The position numbers and the translations under genes were made by a program. This document shows positions 45,013-53,661 of a stretch of 64,000 bases of DNA, piece after piece. Source of the stretch: Thalassospiraceae bacterium LMO-SO8. Its GTDB lineage: Bacteria > Pseudomonadota > Alphaproteobacteria > Rhodospirillales > Casp-alpha2. Location of the stretch: positions 2,622,001 to 2,686,000 of the forward strand of contig CP134226.1 in assembly GCA_031655335.1 (NCBI GenBank), in the 5' to 3' direction. Position 1 is the stretch's first letter. Every line of letters starts with the position of its first letter. The notes under the pieces were generated by a model. That model was not told the origin of the DNA and made no database searches. It saw only the letters and a program-made list of their open reading frames with translations.

Positions 45013-45801
45013 ATGGGGTCGTACAAGCCGGTGAATGCCGCCCTTCGGGGGCTCGACGTGCTGGCGGCCGTCAACAAGCTGAAGGGCCGTGCGACCATCG
45101 GCGAACTGCACCGGGAAACGGGTCTCGACAAGGCGACCATCGTGCGCATGCTGGAAACCCTCATGCATGCGGGCTTCGTCGTGCGGGACGAACACCACAC
45201 GGCCTATGAAGTGACCGGCAAGACCCTGCTGCTGTGTTCGGGATACGACCGCCACCGCGCCGTCGGGCGCATCGTCGGCCCCATCATCGCGGCGTTCCGC
45301 AACCGCTTCGGCTGGCCGTCGGACGTCGCGATCTTCGACCATGACGCCATGGTGTTGATCGAATCCTCGCGCGACGCGGGCTCGATCCTGGTCAACCGGC
45401 TGCCGGGCTATCGCGCGCCCATGCTGGGGACCAGCCTGGGCCTGGCCTACCTCGCCTTCGCCAGCACCGAGGAGCGCGAAGAAGTGCTCGACCGTGTCAC
45501 GGCGATGCCCGCCGTATGGAACGAGATCGCCCGCGACCGGGCCAAGGCGGAAGCCTACCTCGCGGGCATCCGCGATCAGGGCTACGCCACCATGCACGAC
45601 GAATACTCACGCACGGAATACGGCCGGCGCATTTCCACCATCGGCGTGCCGATCCTGGTGGGCGGCCGTTCCGTGGCGGCCATGAACGTGCTCTACCTGA
45701 AAAGCGCCCTGCCCATGGCCGAAGCGGTCACCACCATGGTTGCCCCCCTGAAGGCCTGCGCCGACGAGATCGCCGGCGCCCTGACGACCGGCCCCGGCTG
45801 A
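45013..45801 (+). CDS. IclR family transcriptional regulator
   Basis: This 262-residue regulator has an N-terminal winged helix (about 8-70: ATIGELHRETGLDKATIVRMLE) and an IclR effector domain (about 85-255: SDVAIFDHDAMVLIESS near 105, GAxLGLAYLAFAS-like MLGTSLGLAYLAF near 138, and ISTIGVPILVGGRSVAAMN near 212). IclR proteins bind aromatic or small organic acids. Its divergent arrangement with a TauD-type dioxygenase makes that gene the likely target. AAAGGAAA precedes the ATG. Confidence 0.92.
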   Translation: MGSYKPVNAALRGLDVLAAVNKLKGRATIGELHRETGLDKATIVRMLETLMHAGFVVRDEHHTAYEVTGKTLLLCSGYDRHRAVGRIVGPIIAAFRNRFGWPSDVAIFDHDAMVLIESSRDAGSILVNRLPGYRAPMLGTSLGLAYLAFASTEEREEVLDRVTAMPAVWNEIARDRAKAEAYLAGIRDQGYATMHDEYSRTEYGRRISTIGVPILVGGRSVAAMNVLYLKSALPMAEAVTTMVAPLKACADEIAGALTTGPG

Positions 45802-45823
45802 CCGGGGATATCGGCAAGCAGGT

Positions 45824-46174
45824 TCAGCCGGGCCGCTTGGCGGCGCTTATGCAGTCATAGAAAATGTGTTGCGCGTTGCCGCGCTGGGCTTCTTCCTCGT
45901 CCCAGGCCCGCTCGCGCATGGCCAGCAGCGCTTCGATGCGTTGGTAGTCGCCGGTATCGGCAAGCTGGAGGTTGATCTGGTCGATGGTCTGCTGGCGGGC
46001 GGCCTCGATGGAGGCCAGCAACTCTGCGTGGTCGGCCTTGCATTTGACGGCGGTGATGGAGCCGCTTTCCGCCGTCGCCAGCCACAACGACAGCAGCAGC
46101 GCCACTGCGATCAGGGGGGCGGGGGCGCGGCGCCGGACCATCAGGTCCCAATCGTATTTCTGCCATCTGGACAT
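45824..46174 (-). CDS. Membrane-anchored small periplasmic protein
   Basis: This 116-residue protein has one membrane helix (about 17-36, APAPLIAVALLLSLWLAT) after a short basic cytosolic N-terminus, then a ~75-residue helical periplasmic domain with two cysteines (VKCKAD near 45 and YDCISA near 107) that could form a disulfide. The helix is Glu/Gln/Arg-rich (EAARQQTIDQINLQLADTG). No family is recognised. It lies 60 bases downstream of moaA in the same direction, so it may be the last gene of that operon. Confidence 0.68.
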   Translation of the reverse strand: MSRWQKYDWDLMVRRRAPAPLIAVALLLSLWLATAESGSITAVKCKADHAELLASIEAARQQTIDQINLQLADTGDYQRIEALLAMRERAWDEEEAQRGNAQHIFYDCISAAKRPG

Positions 46175-46234
46175 GACGGAAACTCTATTCTTTGCAGGGA
46201 AGGGCGGTCAATCCATCCGAAACCGCTGCGGGCA

Positions 46235-47233
46235 TCAGCCGCCGGTGACGCTCATGTGGCGGCTCACGGCCGGGCCGTCGCCGCGCCGTTCGATGACGAA
46301 ATCGTGGCCCTTGGGTTTGCGGCCGATGGCTTCGTCGATGGCGGTTTCCAGCAGATCGTCACCCTCGGAGGCGCGCAAGGGTGCCCGCAGATCCGCCGCG
46401 TCGTCCTGGCCCAGACACATGTAGAGGGTGCCCGTGCAGGTCAGGCGCACGCGGTTGCAGCCTTCGCAGAAGTTATGGGTCAGCGGCGTGATGAAGCCGA
46501 GCTTCTGTCCCGTTTCCGCCACTTCCGTGTAGCGCGCCGGACCGCCGGTCTTGAACGGGATATCGGTCAGGGTCCAGGTTTTCTCCAGGCGCTCGCGCAC
46601 CTTGGACAGGGGCAGGTACTGGTCCGTGCGGTCCTGGTCGATCTCGCCGAGCGGCATGGTCTCGATCAGGGTCATGTCGAAAGCGTTCTCGCCGCAGTAT
46701 TCGATCATGCGGTCCAGTTCGTCCTCGTTGAAATTCTTCAGGGCCACCGTGTTGATCTTCACGTGCAGGCCGGCCTTGCGGGCGGCGTCGATGCCGTCCA
46801 GAACCTTGTCCAGCTTGCCCCAACGGGTGATCGCCTCGAACCGATCGGGATCGAGGGTGTCGAGGGAAACATTGATGCGCCGGACCCCGGCATCGACCAG
46901 TTCATCCGCGAACCGCGCAAGCTGGGAGCCGTTGGAGGTCAGGGTCAGTTCCTCCAGGTCGCCGGTCTTCAAATGGCGGCCGAGGGAGCGGATCAGCGAC
47001 ATGATGTTGCGCCGGACCAGCGGTTCGCCCCCGGTCAGGCGCAGCTTCTTCACGCCCTTGCGCACGAAGGCGGAACACAGGCGGTCGAGTTCCTCCAGCG
47101 ACAGGATTTCCGCCTTGGGCAGAAACGTCATGTCTTCCGCCATGCAATAGACACAGCGGAAATCGCAGCGGTCTGTGACGGAAACGCGGAGGTAGCTTAC
47201 CGCCCGTCCGAAGGGGTCAATCATGCTGGTCAT
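46235..47233 (-). CDS. moaA: GTP 3',8-cyclase (molybdenum cofactor biosynthesis)
   Basis: This 332-residue radical-SAM enzyme carries out the first step of molybdopterin synthesis. The N-terminal SAM cluster motif [13 protein letters not shown] (Cx3CxxC) is near residue 20, [14 protein letters not shown] near 62 follows, and the C-terminal second cluster is [13 protein letters not shown] near 260, with the essential terminal Gly-Gly (SVTGG). MoaA feeds the cofactor of the formate dehydrogenase encoded 10 kb away. Its ATG lies four bases after the stop of the small gene at 47238, so the two are translationally coupled. Confidence 0.96.
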   Translation of the reverse strand: MTSMIDPFGRAVSYLRVSVTDRCDFRCVYCMAEDMTFLPKAEILSLEELDRLCSAFVRKGVKKLRLTGGEPLVRRNIMSLIRSLGRHLKTGDLEELTLTSNGSQLARFADELVDAGVRRINVSLDTLDPDRFEAITRWGKLDKVLDGIDAARKAGLHVKINTVALKNFNEDELDRMIEYCGENAFDMTLIETMPLGEIDQDRTDQYLPLSKVRERLEKTWTLTDIPFKTGGPARYTEVAETGQKLGFITPLTHNFCEGCNRVRLTCTGTLYMCLGQDDAADLRAPLRASEGDDLLETAIDEAIGRKPKGHDFVIERRGDGPAVSRHMSVTGG

Positions 47234-47237
47234 GGAG

Positions 47238-47396
47238 TCAGCCCAGTTGCATCCTCAAGGTCGTATCATGGCCCGGTTTTGGGCCGCCGCCGGGGCCGTT
47301 CGCCACCCGGCAGCCGTTATTCCATTCAGTCATATCGTAACAAAGATAGTAATGCGGAACGCCCTTGTCGCCCCTCTTTTTTAGAAGAAATTCCAT
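47238..47396 (-). CDS. Hidden 52-residue protein between polyferredoxin and moaA
   Basis: This short minus-strand frame translates to a protein-like sequence beginning [13 protein letters not shown] and containing [14 protein letters not shown] and [14 protein letters not shown]. It ends TGA exactly four bases before the moaA ATG (TGA-ctcc-ATG), which is typical of coupled genes, and starts 34 bases after the polyferredoxin stop. It has two Cys, aromatic residues and a Gly/Pro loop. No clear ribosome site precedes the ATG, and the same frame is open upstream into the ferredoxin gene, so it could instead be read by reinitiation. No family is recognised; a role with Mo-cofactor or iron-sulfur proteins would be a guess. 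Confidence 0.55.
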   Translation of the reverse strand: MEFLLKKRGDKGVPHYYLCYDMTEWNNGCRVANGPGGGPKPGHDTTLRMQLG

Positions 47397-47430
47397 AGGG
47401 CGGAAATGGCCGTACCCATTGAAACCCCGT

Positions 47431-49542
47431 TCAGCCGTCGTTATCCGCGCCCGGCTTCAGCCCTTTTTCCCGCATGTCGGCCTCCGCCGCCGCACGCATT
47501 TCGTCGCGTTCGCGCAGGTAGTCCTGGGTCGTGCGGGTCATCGGCTTGGGCGCGCCGGCCAGCGGGTTGGCGACCTCGAACTGCACCATGACGCGACAGT
47601 CGTCGCACATCTTGATGCGGTCGAGGGCCGCGCCCGGGAACATGGAATGGCCCTTCAGCTTGTTGGTCAGCTGGTTGATTGTCGCGCGGGTGCCGTAGGG
47701 TTTGCCGCAGCGGATGCAGTGGAAGGGGTCTTCCTCCTTCTGCACGCGGGGGCTCTTGGCTTCGTCCTTGAACGACAGGCGGGGGGTCAGGGTGATGACC
47801 TTTTCCGGGCAGGTCTTGGCGCAGAGCCCGCATTGCACGCAGGCATCCTCGACGAACGACAATTGCGGTTTGTCCGGATTGTCGCGCAGCGCGCGGGCCG
47901 GGCAGGCACCGACGCAGCTGAGGCAGAGTGTGCAGCCGGCGGCATCCACGGTCACCGTGCCGAAGGGGGCGCCCGCGGGCATGGCGATCTCGTCGACCTT
48001 GTTGGGCGCACCGGCATGCAACGTGTCGAGGGCCAGGCGCATGATCGTCCGCTTGCGGCCCAGCGGCAGGAAATCGCCCTGCGGCATGGGGCTGAGTTTC
48101 TCCAGGGACCACAGCGCGTCCTCGACCGCCGAGGGATCGTCCAGATGCAGATGGCGGATGCGGCCCGTGCCGTAGCCGAGACCGTCCAGCACCGTTTCGG
48201 CGATGGCGATCTCGCCTTCCTGGGCTTGGGCCTCCGCGCGCTTCTTGGGCGGCAGCAGGATCAGACAGTGTGCGGCGCCGTAGGCGGCGGCCGACAGGAA
48301 CAGGTCGAGGCCGACCTGCGTCACCTCGTTGACGGCAAAGGGAATACAGTTCGCGGGCAGGCCGCGCCCCATCCGCGAAATCAGGCCGATGGCTTCCTCG
48401 CCCTGGTCCGCGTCGTGGACCAACAGCACCGGGTCCGTGCCGCCGGCCTTGGCGTAGGTGCGCAGCACCGTGCGCGCCCGCTTGAACAACTCGTCGCCGA
48501 GCGGCAGGGCATAGGTCGCCGCCCCCGTCGGGCAGACCGAGGCGCAGACGCCGCAGCCGCCGCACAGATAGGGGTCGATCTTGACCCGTTCGTTGTCGGG
48601 CGTGATGGCGCCGGCCGGGCAGGTGTCGATGCAGCGCGAACAGCCGGTGATGCGGCTTCGGGAATGGGCGCAGATCTTGTCGTCGTAGTCGACATAGCGG
48701 GGTTTTTCGAACTCGCCGACCATCTCCGTCATCTCGAAGATGGTTTCGGCGACCAGGGCCGGGTTGCCGCGGTCGGGGTTGTAATAGCCGTCGCGCTTGT
48801 CCGCATGAGGGAACAGGGCCGAGCCGCCGCGCAGGTCCAGGATCAGGTCGCATTCGGAGGTTCCGGCCTGCGGTTCGCCCTCCCATTCCAGGACGCCGCG
48901 CGAGGACGCCTTGGCCGGGATGAAACCGGCGATGGCGACCTTGAAGGCGCCCAGATGCCCGCCGGCGCCCGTGACCTTGCCCGCGAACACGGGAAATTCC
49001 ATGACCGCCGGCGGCGGCACGTCCTTGGCCCCTTCCAGGACCAGGGTGACGTTCAGGCGCCCGGAGAGCTTGCGCGCGGCGTTGATGGCGTCCTCGCCCT
49101 TCCCCAGCACCAGCGTCACGCCGTCGGACTTCATGGAGACGGAGCGCGCGCCAGCCAGGTCCATGGCGGCTTCGTTCAGAAGCGCCGCCATCTTGGCCGT
49201 CAGGTTGGTCTGCGCCTTCTTGTCCTTGGCGGCATCGGACCAGCCGGCCTTTTCGCGGATGTTGGTGAAGGCAATCGCCGGGGCGGCGTCCATTTCGTCC
49301 AGGGTTTCCAGGAACAGGGGTGCTTCCTGAGTGCAGGCGACCAAAAGGGTCTCCCCGGCCTGGCCGGCGGTTCCCGCGACGCGCTGGAATTCCTCGACCT
49401 GGCGGCGGCACAGGTGGGTCGCCACCTTCAGGTCTCCGTCGGCTGTCCCCCCCTGGGCGCAGGCCTTGGCCAGGGCCTTGCCGTCGATCGACATGGTGCC
49501 CTCGCAGTCGCAGACGAGGAGATGCTTCTCATTGAGCTTCAT
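47431..49542 (-). CDS. Large polyferredoxin of the formate dehydrogenase locus
   Basis: This 703-residue soluble protein has at least four [4Fe-4S] motifs: CSRCIDTCPAG near 305, CGGCGVCASVCPTG near 328, CTLCLSCVGACPA near 548 and CVQCGLCAKTCPE near 578. A further C-terminal CxxC pair is spaced like a small metal site (CIRCGKP ... CDDCRV near 622-658). The N-terminal ~250 residues form an extra domain with a CDCEGTMSID start that resembles heterodisulfide-reductase/electron-carrier folds. Proteins of this type accompany membrane formate dehydrogenases in alphaproteobacteria and are thought to move electrons or aid assembly. It is the first gene of the run to moaA. Confidence 0.87.
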   Translation of the reverse strand: MKLNEKHLLVCDCEGTMSIDGKALAKACAQGGTADGDLKVATHLCRRQVEEFQRVAGTAGQAGETLLVACTQEAPLFLETLDEMDAAPAIAFTNIREKAGWSDAAKDKKAQTNLTAKMAALLNEAAMDLAGARSVSMKSDGVTLVLGKGEDAINAARKLSGRLNVTLVLEGAKDVPPPAVMEFPVFAGKVTGAGGHLGAFKVAIAGFIPAKASSRGVLEWEGEPQAGTSECDLILDLRGGSALFPHADKRDGYYNPDRGNPALVAETIFEMTEMVGEFEKPRYVDYDDKICAHSRSRITGCSRCIDTCPAGAITPDNERVKIDPYLCGGCGVCASVCPTGAATYALPLGDELFKRARTVLRTYAKAGGTDPVLLVHDADQGEEAIGLISRMGRGLPANCIPFAVNEVTQVGLDLFLSAAAYGAAHCLILLPPKKRAEAQAQEGEIAIAETVLDGLGYGTGRIRHLHLDDPSAVEDALWSLEKLSPMPQGDFLPLGRKRTIMRLALDTLHAGAPNKVDEIAMPAGAPFGTVTVDAAGCTLCLSCVGACPARALRDNPDKPQLSFVEDACVQCGLCAKTCPEKVITLTPRLSFKDEAKSPRVQKEEDPFHCIRCGKPYGTRATINQLTNKLKGHSMFPGAALDRIKMCDDCRVMVQFEVANPLAGAPKPMTRTTQDYLRERDEMRAAAEADMREKGLKPGADNDG

Positions 49543-49758
49543 AAGACCGATGCTTCCCTATCCGGCGCCCTTCTGGTGACGCTCGTGCGTTCGAACATGT
49601 ATTTTGTTTAGGCTATTTTACAGAGAATAAAAACGGTGTGCGAGTAGGGGTATTCGCCCCTTCTGTTTGGGCCGTTTACATTCCAAATCCCAGACCCTAA
49701 CTATGTGGGGACCGCCGGGCGCAATAAAAAGCCCCGGAAAGGGAGGAAAAGGCACGCA

Positions 49759-50061
49759 ATGGCAAACCCTATCGCATCCGGCAAGAATGGACTTTCCGTC
49801 GAGGACTTCATGCTGGCCGCCCAACGCGGCGACCGCGACAGCCTGCAACAGGCGTTGGACGCGGGCATGAAGATCGACACCACCGACACCCACGGCAATT
49901 CGGCGCTGATGTATGCGGCGGCGGCCGGGCAGACCAAGACCTGTCAATGGCTGATCGATCAGGGCATCGACAAGGGCACCGTCAACAACTGGGGCATGGG
50001 CGTGCGCGACTGGTCCAAGTGGTCGTCCAACGCCGACGACATCCGCAAGCTCGTCTACTGA
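49759..50061 (+). CDS. Small ankyrin-repeat protein
   Basis: This 100-residue protein comprises about two ankyrin repeats: SVEDFMLAAQRGDRDSLQQALDAG near 10-35 and DTHGNSALMYAAAAGQTKTCQWLIDQG near 42-70, each with the typical G-x-ALMYAA turn. It ends in a short polar tail. The ATG at 49759 has an upstream Gly-rich stretch and AAAAGG six bases away. It is divergent from the polyferredoxin gene. It is probably a protein-binding partner; which one is unknown. Confidence 0.8.
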   Translation: MANPIASGKNGLSVEDFMLAAQRGDRDSLQQALDAGMKIDTTDTHGNSALMYAAAAGQTKTCQWLIDQGIDKGTVNNWGMGVRDWSKWSSNADDIRKLVY

Positions 50062-50084
50062 TCCAACGTCGACGGGAGGCGCCC

Positions 50085-50714
50085 ATGGGGGCACCCCGAC
50101 GGAAACACGGCACCGCCAAGACCGCCCAGGCATCCCCGTCGGCGGACATGATCCTTGACCGCGCGCTGGCCCTGGCTGGGGATGCCGGATGGGACACGTT
50201 CAGCCTGAGCGCCCTGGCCGCCGATCTGGGCCTGTCCCCGGCGGACCTCGCCGATCATTTCCCTGACAAGGACGCCCTCGCCAACGCCTGGTTCACCCGG
50301 GCGCGGGCGGCCATGCTGGCGGCCCCGCCCCGGGGGTTCGCGCGGCAGCCGGTGAGGGATCGGCTGAACATTCTGTTGTTGCGCTGGTTCGACGCGCTGA
50401 GCCCTCATCACCGGGTGACGGCGCAGATGCTGAGGGGTAAGCTCTGGCCGTTCCATCCGCATCATTACGTGCCCATGGTGTTCGACCTGTCGCGCCTGAT
50501 CCAATGGCTGCGCGACGCGGCGGGAATGACGGCCGGCGGCCGCCAGCGCCAGATGGAGGAGATCGGCCTGACCCTGCTGTTTCTCGCCGTGCTGCGCCGG
50601 TGGTGCCGCGACGGCAGCCCGGGCCAGGCGGAGACCCGGGCGTACCTCGCCCGGCGGCTGAACCGGGCGGATGCCTTGGCGGGACGGTGGTTCGGGAACA
50701 CGCGCGGCGCCTGA
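50085..50714 (+). CDS. TetR family/COQ9-like regulator
   Basis: This 209-residue protein has a TetR-type helix-turn-helix near 25-70 (ILDRALALAGDAGWDTFSLSALAADLGLSPADLADHFPDKDALANAWF), followed by a Trp/His-rich helical domain (WPFHPHHYVPMVFDLSRLIQWL near 130) that resembles COQ9-type lipid-binding folds. Whether it binds DNA or a lipid is uncertain. It begins 23 bases after the ankyrin gene (GGGAGG before the ATG), so the two are cotranscribed. Confidence 0.75.
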   Translation: MGAPRRKHGTAKTAQASPSADMILDRALALAGDAGWDTFSLSALAADLGLSPADLADHFPDKDALANAWFTRARAAMLAAPPRGFARQPVRDRLNILLLRWFDALSPHHRVTAQMLRGKLWPFHPHHYVPMVFDLSRLIQWLRDAAGMTAGGRQRQMEEIGLTLLFLAVLRRWCRDGSPGQAETRAYLARRLNRADALAGRWFGNTRGA

Positions 50715-50764
50715 GCCGAACACGCAATCGTGACAAGTTCCCGCGCGGAAAAGGTGATTGTCCT

Positions 50765-50787
50765 GCGGTCCGGCTTGCCCGGACCGC
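50765..50787. terminator. GC-rich hairpin, possible weak terminator
   Basis: A 9-bp perfect stem, GCGGTCCGG (50765-50773) and CCGGACCGC (50779-50787), has a 5-base loop and lies between the TetR-like and cupin genes. No T-run follows. It may be a stabilising structure rather than a terminator. Confidence 0.35.
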
Positions 50788-50847
50788 GGGGCGGGGGCAT
50801 GTTCGCCGACAACCGATACCTTCATGCCCGTAGCGGAGGCGCCACCG

Positions 50848-51501
50848 ATGAAACTTCACGCCGATCTGGCCCGGCCGGCCATCGTCGATTCAACCGCGCT
50901 TGCCTGGGTCCCGTCGCCGTCGCCCGGGGTCGAACGCCGCCTGCTGGAGCGGGACGGCGACGAGGTCGCCCGCGCGACCTCGATCGTCCGCTATGCCCCC
51001 GGGTCTGAATTTCCCACCCACCGCCACGGCGGCGGCGAGGAATTCATGGTTCTGGAGGGCGTGTTTTCCGACGAACACGGCGACTTTCCTGCCGGCACCT
51101 ACGTGCGCAACCCGGTCGGCAGCAGCCATGCACCCAAAACCGTCTCCGGCTGCACCATCTTCGTCAAACTGCGCCAGATGGATCCCGACGACCAGGAACA
51201 GGTGACCATCGACACCAAGGCAGGGGACTGGGTCGCCGGTGACGTGCCGGGCCTGTTCCGCATGCCGTTGTACGAATACGGGGCGGAGCGCGTGTGGCTG
51301 ACCAAGATGGGGGCGGGCTGCGTCGCGGCCCCCCACAGCCATCCCGGCGGCGAGGAGGTCCTGGTTCTCGAGGGCAGCGTCGAGGACGAAAACGGCATCC
51401 ACGACAAGGGCACCTGGTTCCGCCTGCCGCCCGGCAGCTTCCATTCGCCCCGCACGGATAACGGCTGTTTGCTCTGGGTCAAGCAGGGGCATCTGGGATA
51501 G
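50848..51501 (+). CDS. Bicupin protein
   Basis: This 217-residue protein has two cupin domains. Metal-binding motifs are THRHGGGEEFMVLEG near residue 60 (first cupin) and PHSHPGGEEVLVLEG near 165 (second cupin); both keep two His and a Glu. ChrR-like anti-sigma factors have related cupins, but no sigma factor is adjacent and no zinc N-terminal domain is present, so an enzyme or sensor role is equally possible. The ATG at 50848 has GGAGG eight bases upstream. Confidence 0.85.
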   Translation: MKLHADLARPAIVDSTALAWVPSPSPGVERRLLERDGDEVARATSIVRYAPGSEFPTHRHGGGEEFMVLEGVFSDEHGDFPAGTYVRNPVGSSHAPKTVSGCTIFVKLRQMDPDDQEQVTIDTKAGDWVAGDVPGLFRMPLYEYGAERVWLTKMGAGCVAAPHSHPGGEEVLVLEGSVEDENGIHDKGTWFRLPPGSFHSPRTDNGCLLWVKQGHLG

Positions 51502-51547
51502 CCTTCCCGGTCACACCGATTGACGACGGAAAGGGAGGACGCCGCCG

Positions 51548-51838
51548 ATGGCCGCCTACGTGATTGCCCAGATCGACATCACCGACCCGGAAACCTTCAA
51601 GGAATATCAGGCCCTGGTGCCGGCGACGATCGCCGCTTACGGCGGCGAATACATCGTGCGTGGCGGCGAACAGGTCGCGCTGGAGGGCTCGGAACCTTCT
51701 TCGCGCACGGTCGTCCTGCGCTTTCCCGACATGGCGGCGGCCAAGGCCTGGCACGCCTCGCCGGAATACGAAAAGCCGCTGGCGATCCGCATGGCCTCGG
51801 CCACGGGCACGTTGCTGCTGGTCGACGGGATGGATTGA
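51548..51838 (+). CDS. DUF1330 family protein
   Basis: This 96-residue dimeric alpha+beta barrel protein matches DUF1330: YVIAQIDITDPETFKEYQALVPATI at the start, the conserved GGEYIVRGGEQ near 32, LRFPDMAAAKAWHASPEY near 57, and a C-terminal strand. The function is unknown, with dehydratase- or isomerase-like folds in relatives. AAAGGGAGG lies upstream of the ATG. It follows the bicupin gene by 46 bases and may be cotranscribed with it. Confidence 0.88.
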   Translation: MAAYVIAQIDITDPETFKEYQALVPATIAAYGGEYIVRGGEQVALEGSEPSSRTVVLRFPDMAAAKAWHASPEYEKPLAIRMASATGTLLLVDGMD

Positions 51839-51862
51839 TTTTTCGAATTAGCTGAAATTCAG

Positions 51863-52480
51863 TTAACTCATGTCGGCGCCGGTTTCCAGCACGTCGAGAC
51901 CGCGCGCCGTCAGGTGAAACACCACGTCCTGGCGCATGGGGATGGCCAGGGTCGCGTCCCCGTCCAGGCCCAGATAGCTGCGGATCAGGGTGCGCCCCGT
52001 GCCGCCGTGGCAGACCACGATCGCGGGCTGTTCCGGGGCAAGGTCCAAAAGCCAGCTCCGCGCCCGGTCCATGACTTCGGCCAGCGTCTCGCCGCCGCCG
52101 GGCGGGCGGTGGCCCCAGGCGTCGGCGTCCATGGCGCCGAGATCCGCCTTGTCGCCGGCCTGGGCGATTTCGGGCCGGGTCATGCCTTCCCATCGGCCGT
52201 AGCCTTTTTCCTTCAGCCGATCGTCGATGGCGAAGGCGGCCGGGTCGAGGCCCGCGGCGGCGCAGGCCAGCGCCGTGGTCTCGGCGCAGCGCCCGGCCGG
52301 GCTGCGATAGAGGGCGAAGGGGGCGAGGGGGTGGAAACGGTCGGCGAGCAGCCGCCCGTAAGCCGCCGCCTGGGCCCGGCCCAATTCGGTGAGGACCGAA
52401 TTACCATGGCCCTGGATGCGGCCCTCGCGGTTCCATTCGGTCTGGCCGTGGCGAATCAGAATGATGTCGGGGAAAGGCAT
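51863..52480 (-). CDS. Histidine phosphatase (phosphoglycerate mutase-like)
   Basis: This 205-residue cytosolic protein has phosphoacceptor motif LIRHGQTEWNREGRIQGH near residue 10 and LTELGRAQA near 32. The catalytic acid is in DDRLKEKGYGRWEGM near 95 and the second His in VVCHGGTGRTL near 155. It resembles CobC/GpmB-type phosphatases; the substrate is unknown. The start is the ATG at 52480, exactly at the family N-terminus. It is convergent with the DUF1330 gene and divergent from fdhD. Confidence 0.9.
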   Translation of the reverse strand: MPFPDIILIRHGQTEWNREGRIQGHGNSVLTELGRAQAAAYGRLLADRFHPLAPFALYRSPAGRCAETTALACAAAGLDPAAFAIDDRLKEKGYGRWEGMTRPEIAQAGDKADLGAMDADAWGHRPPGGGETLAEVMDRARSWLLDLAPEQPAIVVCHGGTGRTLIRSYLGLDGDATLAIPMRQDVVFHLTARGLDVLETGADMS

Positions 52481-52725
52481 GGGCGGGCTCGTCGGCTGGC
52501 GGATGGTCGCTGGGATGATCCGTCTTAGCAGGAAACATCGGCATTGCCGAGCCACCCGGCCCCTTGATTTCTTGACCCTTGCCGCCGACACTCGCGGTCC
52601 CCATGTCTTGGGCCCGTGTTTGGGGAACCCGCGACCCCGGCGATAAAGACCGGCGGCGCGGCCAAGGCCCGCGAGGAATGACCGCCGCGTTGTGTTAGGC
52701 GCGCGCCGGTTAGGGAGAACAGGGC

Positions 52726-53661
52726 GTGAGCCAGAGCGACACCGATTCCGCCAGGGCGGGTGCGAATCCGCTGGGCGAGACCTATGCGGACGGCGTGGGC
52801 GAACTTGTCGTCAAGCCAAACCCGGACGATCCGCGCCTGACGGAAAGGGTGCCCGGTATCGACCAGGACGGATCGCCGGTGATCGCCTCGGTCACCGTGG
52901 AACGCCCCCTGACCCTGTTTCTCAACGGCCGCGAGATCGTCACCATGATGACGATCTGCGACTATCCGGAATATCTCGCCGTCGGCTATCTGGTGAACCA
53001 GAACATGCTGCGTCCCGACGACGTGGTCACGGCGGTGGAATTCGACGAGGACCTGGAGGTCGTCGTCGTGCGCACGGAGCGCGAGACGAATTTCGAGGAA
53101 AAGCTGAAGAAGAAGACCCTGACGTCCGGCTGCGCCCAGGGCACCGTGTTCGGCGACGTCATGGAGAAGTTCGAGAAGGTCAAGCTGGCCGAGGGCGCGG
53201 TCATCAAGACGTCCTGGCTGTTCGCGCTGATGAAGAAGATCAATACGGCGCCGTCCCTGTACCTGGAGGCCGGGGCCATCCACGGCTGCGTGCTGTGCAA
53301 GGACGATCGCCCGCTGCTGTACATGGAGGATGTCGGCCGCCACAACGCCGTCGACAAGATCGCGGGCTTCATGTTTCTGCACGGCTGGTCGGGGCGCGAC
53401 AAGATCTTCTACACCACCGGGCGGCTGACCTCGGAAATGGTCATCAAGACCGTGCAGATGGAAATTCCCATCCTGGTATCGCGCTCGGGCTTCACGGCCT
53501 GGGGCGTCGATCTGGCCAACCAGGTCGGCCTGACCCTGATCGGCCGGGCCAAGGGGCGGCGCTTCATCGCCCTGGCCGGCCAGGACCGCATCGAGTTCGA
53601 TGCCGAACACGGCGAGGCGGCGGACGAGCCCCTGGAACTGCGCCGCAAGGGCAGCCGATGA
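52726..53661 (+). CDS. fdhD: Formate dehydrogenase accessory sulfurtransferase
   Basis: This 311-residue protein transfers sulfur from IscS to the molybdenum cofactor before insertion into formate dehydrogenase. The Cys-bearing segments TSGCAQGTVFGD near 132 and IHGCVLCKDD near 185 supply the catalytic CxxC, with the conserved MEDVGRHNAVDKIAG near 200. The GTG start has GGGAG upstream. It overlaps mobA by ATGA and opens the fdhD-mobA-DUF3305-DUF3306 run, indicating coordinated expression with the formate dehydrogenase genes downstream. Confidence 0.95.
   Translation: MSQSDTDSARAGANPLGETYADGVGELVVKPNPDDPRLTERVPGIDQDGSPVIASVTVERPLTLFLNGREIVTMMTICDYPEYLAVGYLVNQNMLRPDDVVTAVEFDEDLEVVVVRTERETNFEEKLKKKTLTSGCAQGTVFGDVMEKFEKVKLAEGAVIKTSWLFALMKKINTAPSLYLEAGAIHGCVLCKDDRPLLYMEDVGRHNAVDKIAGFMFLHGWSGRDKIFYTTGRLTSEMVIKTVQMEIPILVSRSGFTAWGVDLANQVGLTLIGRAKGRRFIALAGQDRIEFDAEHGEAADEPLELRRKGSR

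Noticed and set aside
45788-45810. Short CCCCGG/CCGGGG stem between the IclR and small membrane genes
   Set aside because: Six base pairs only, without a T-run; chance stems of this size are common at this GC content.
47441-49411. Long minus-strand open frame of about 650 codons in another phase of the polyferredoxin
   Set aside because: Arg/Gly/Pro-rich shadow of the real 4Fe-4S protein; no motif is formed.
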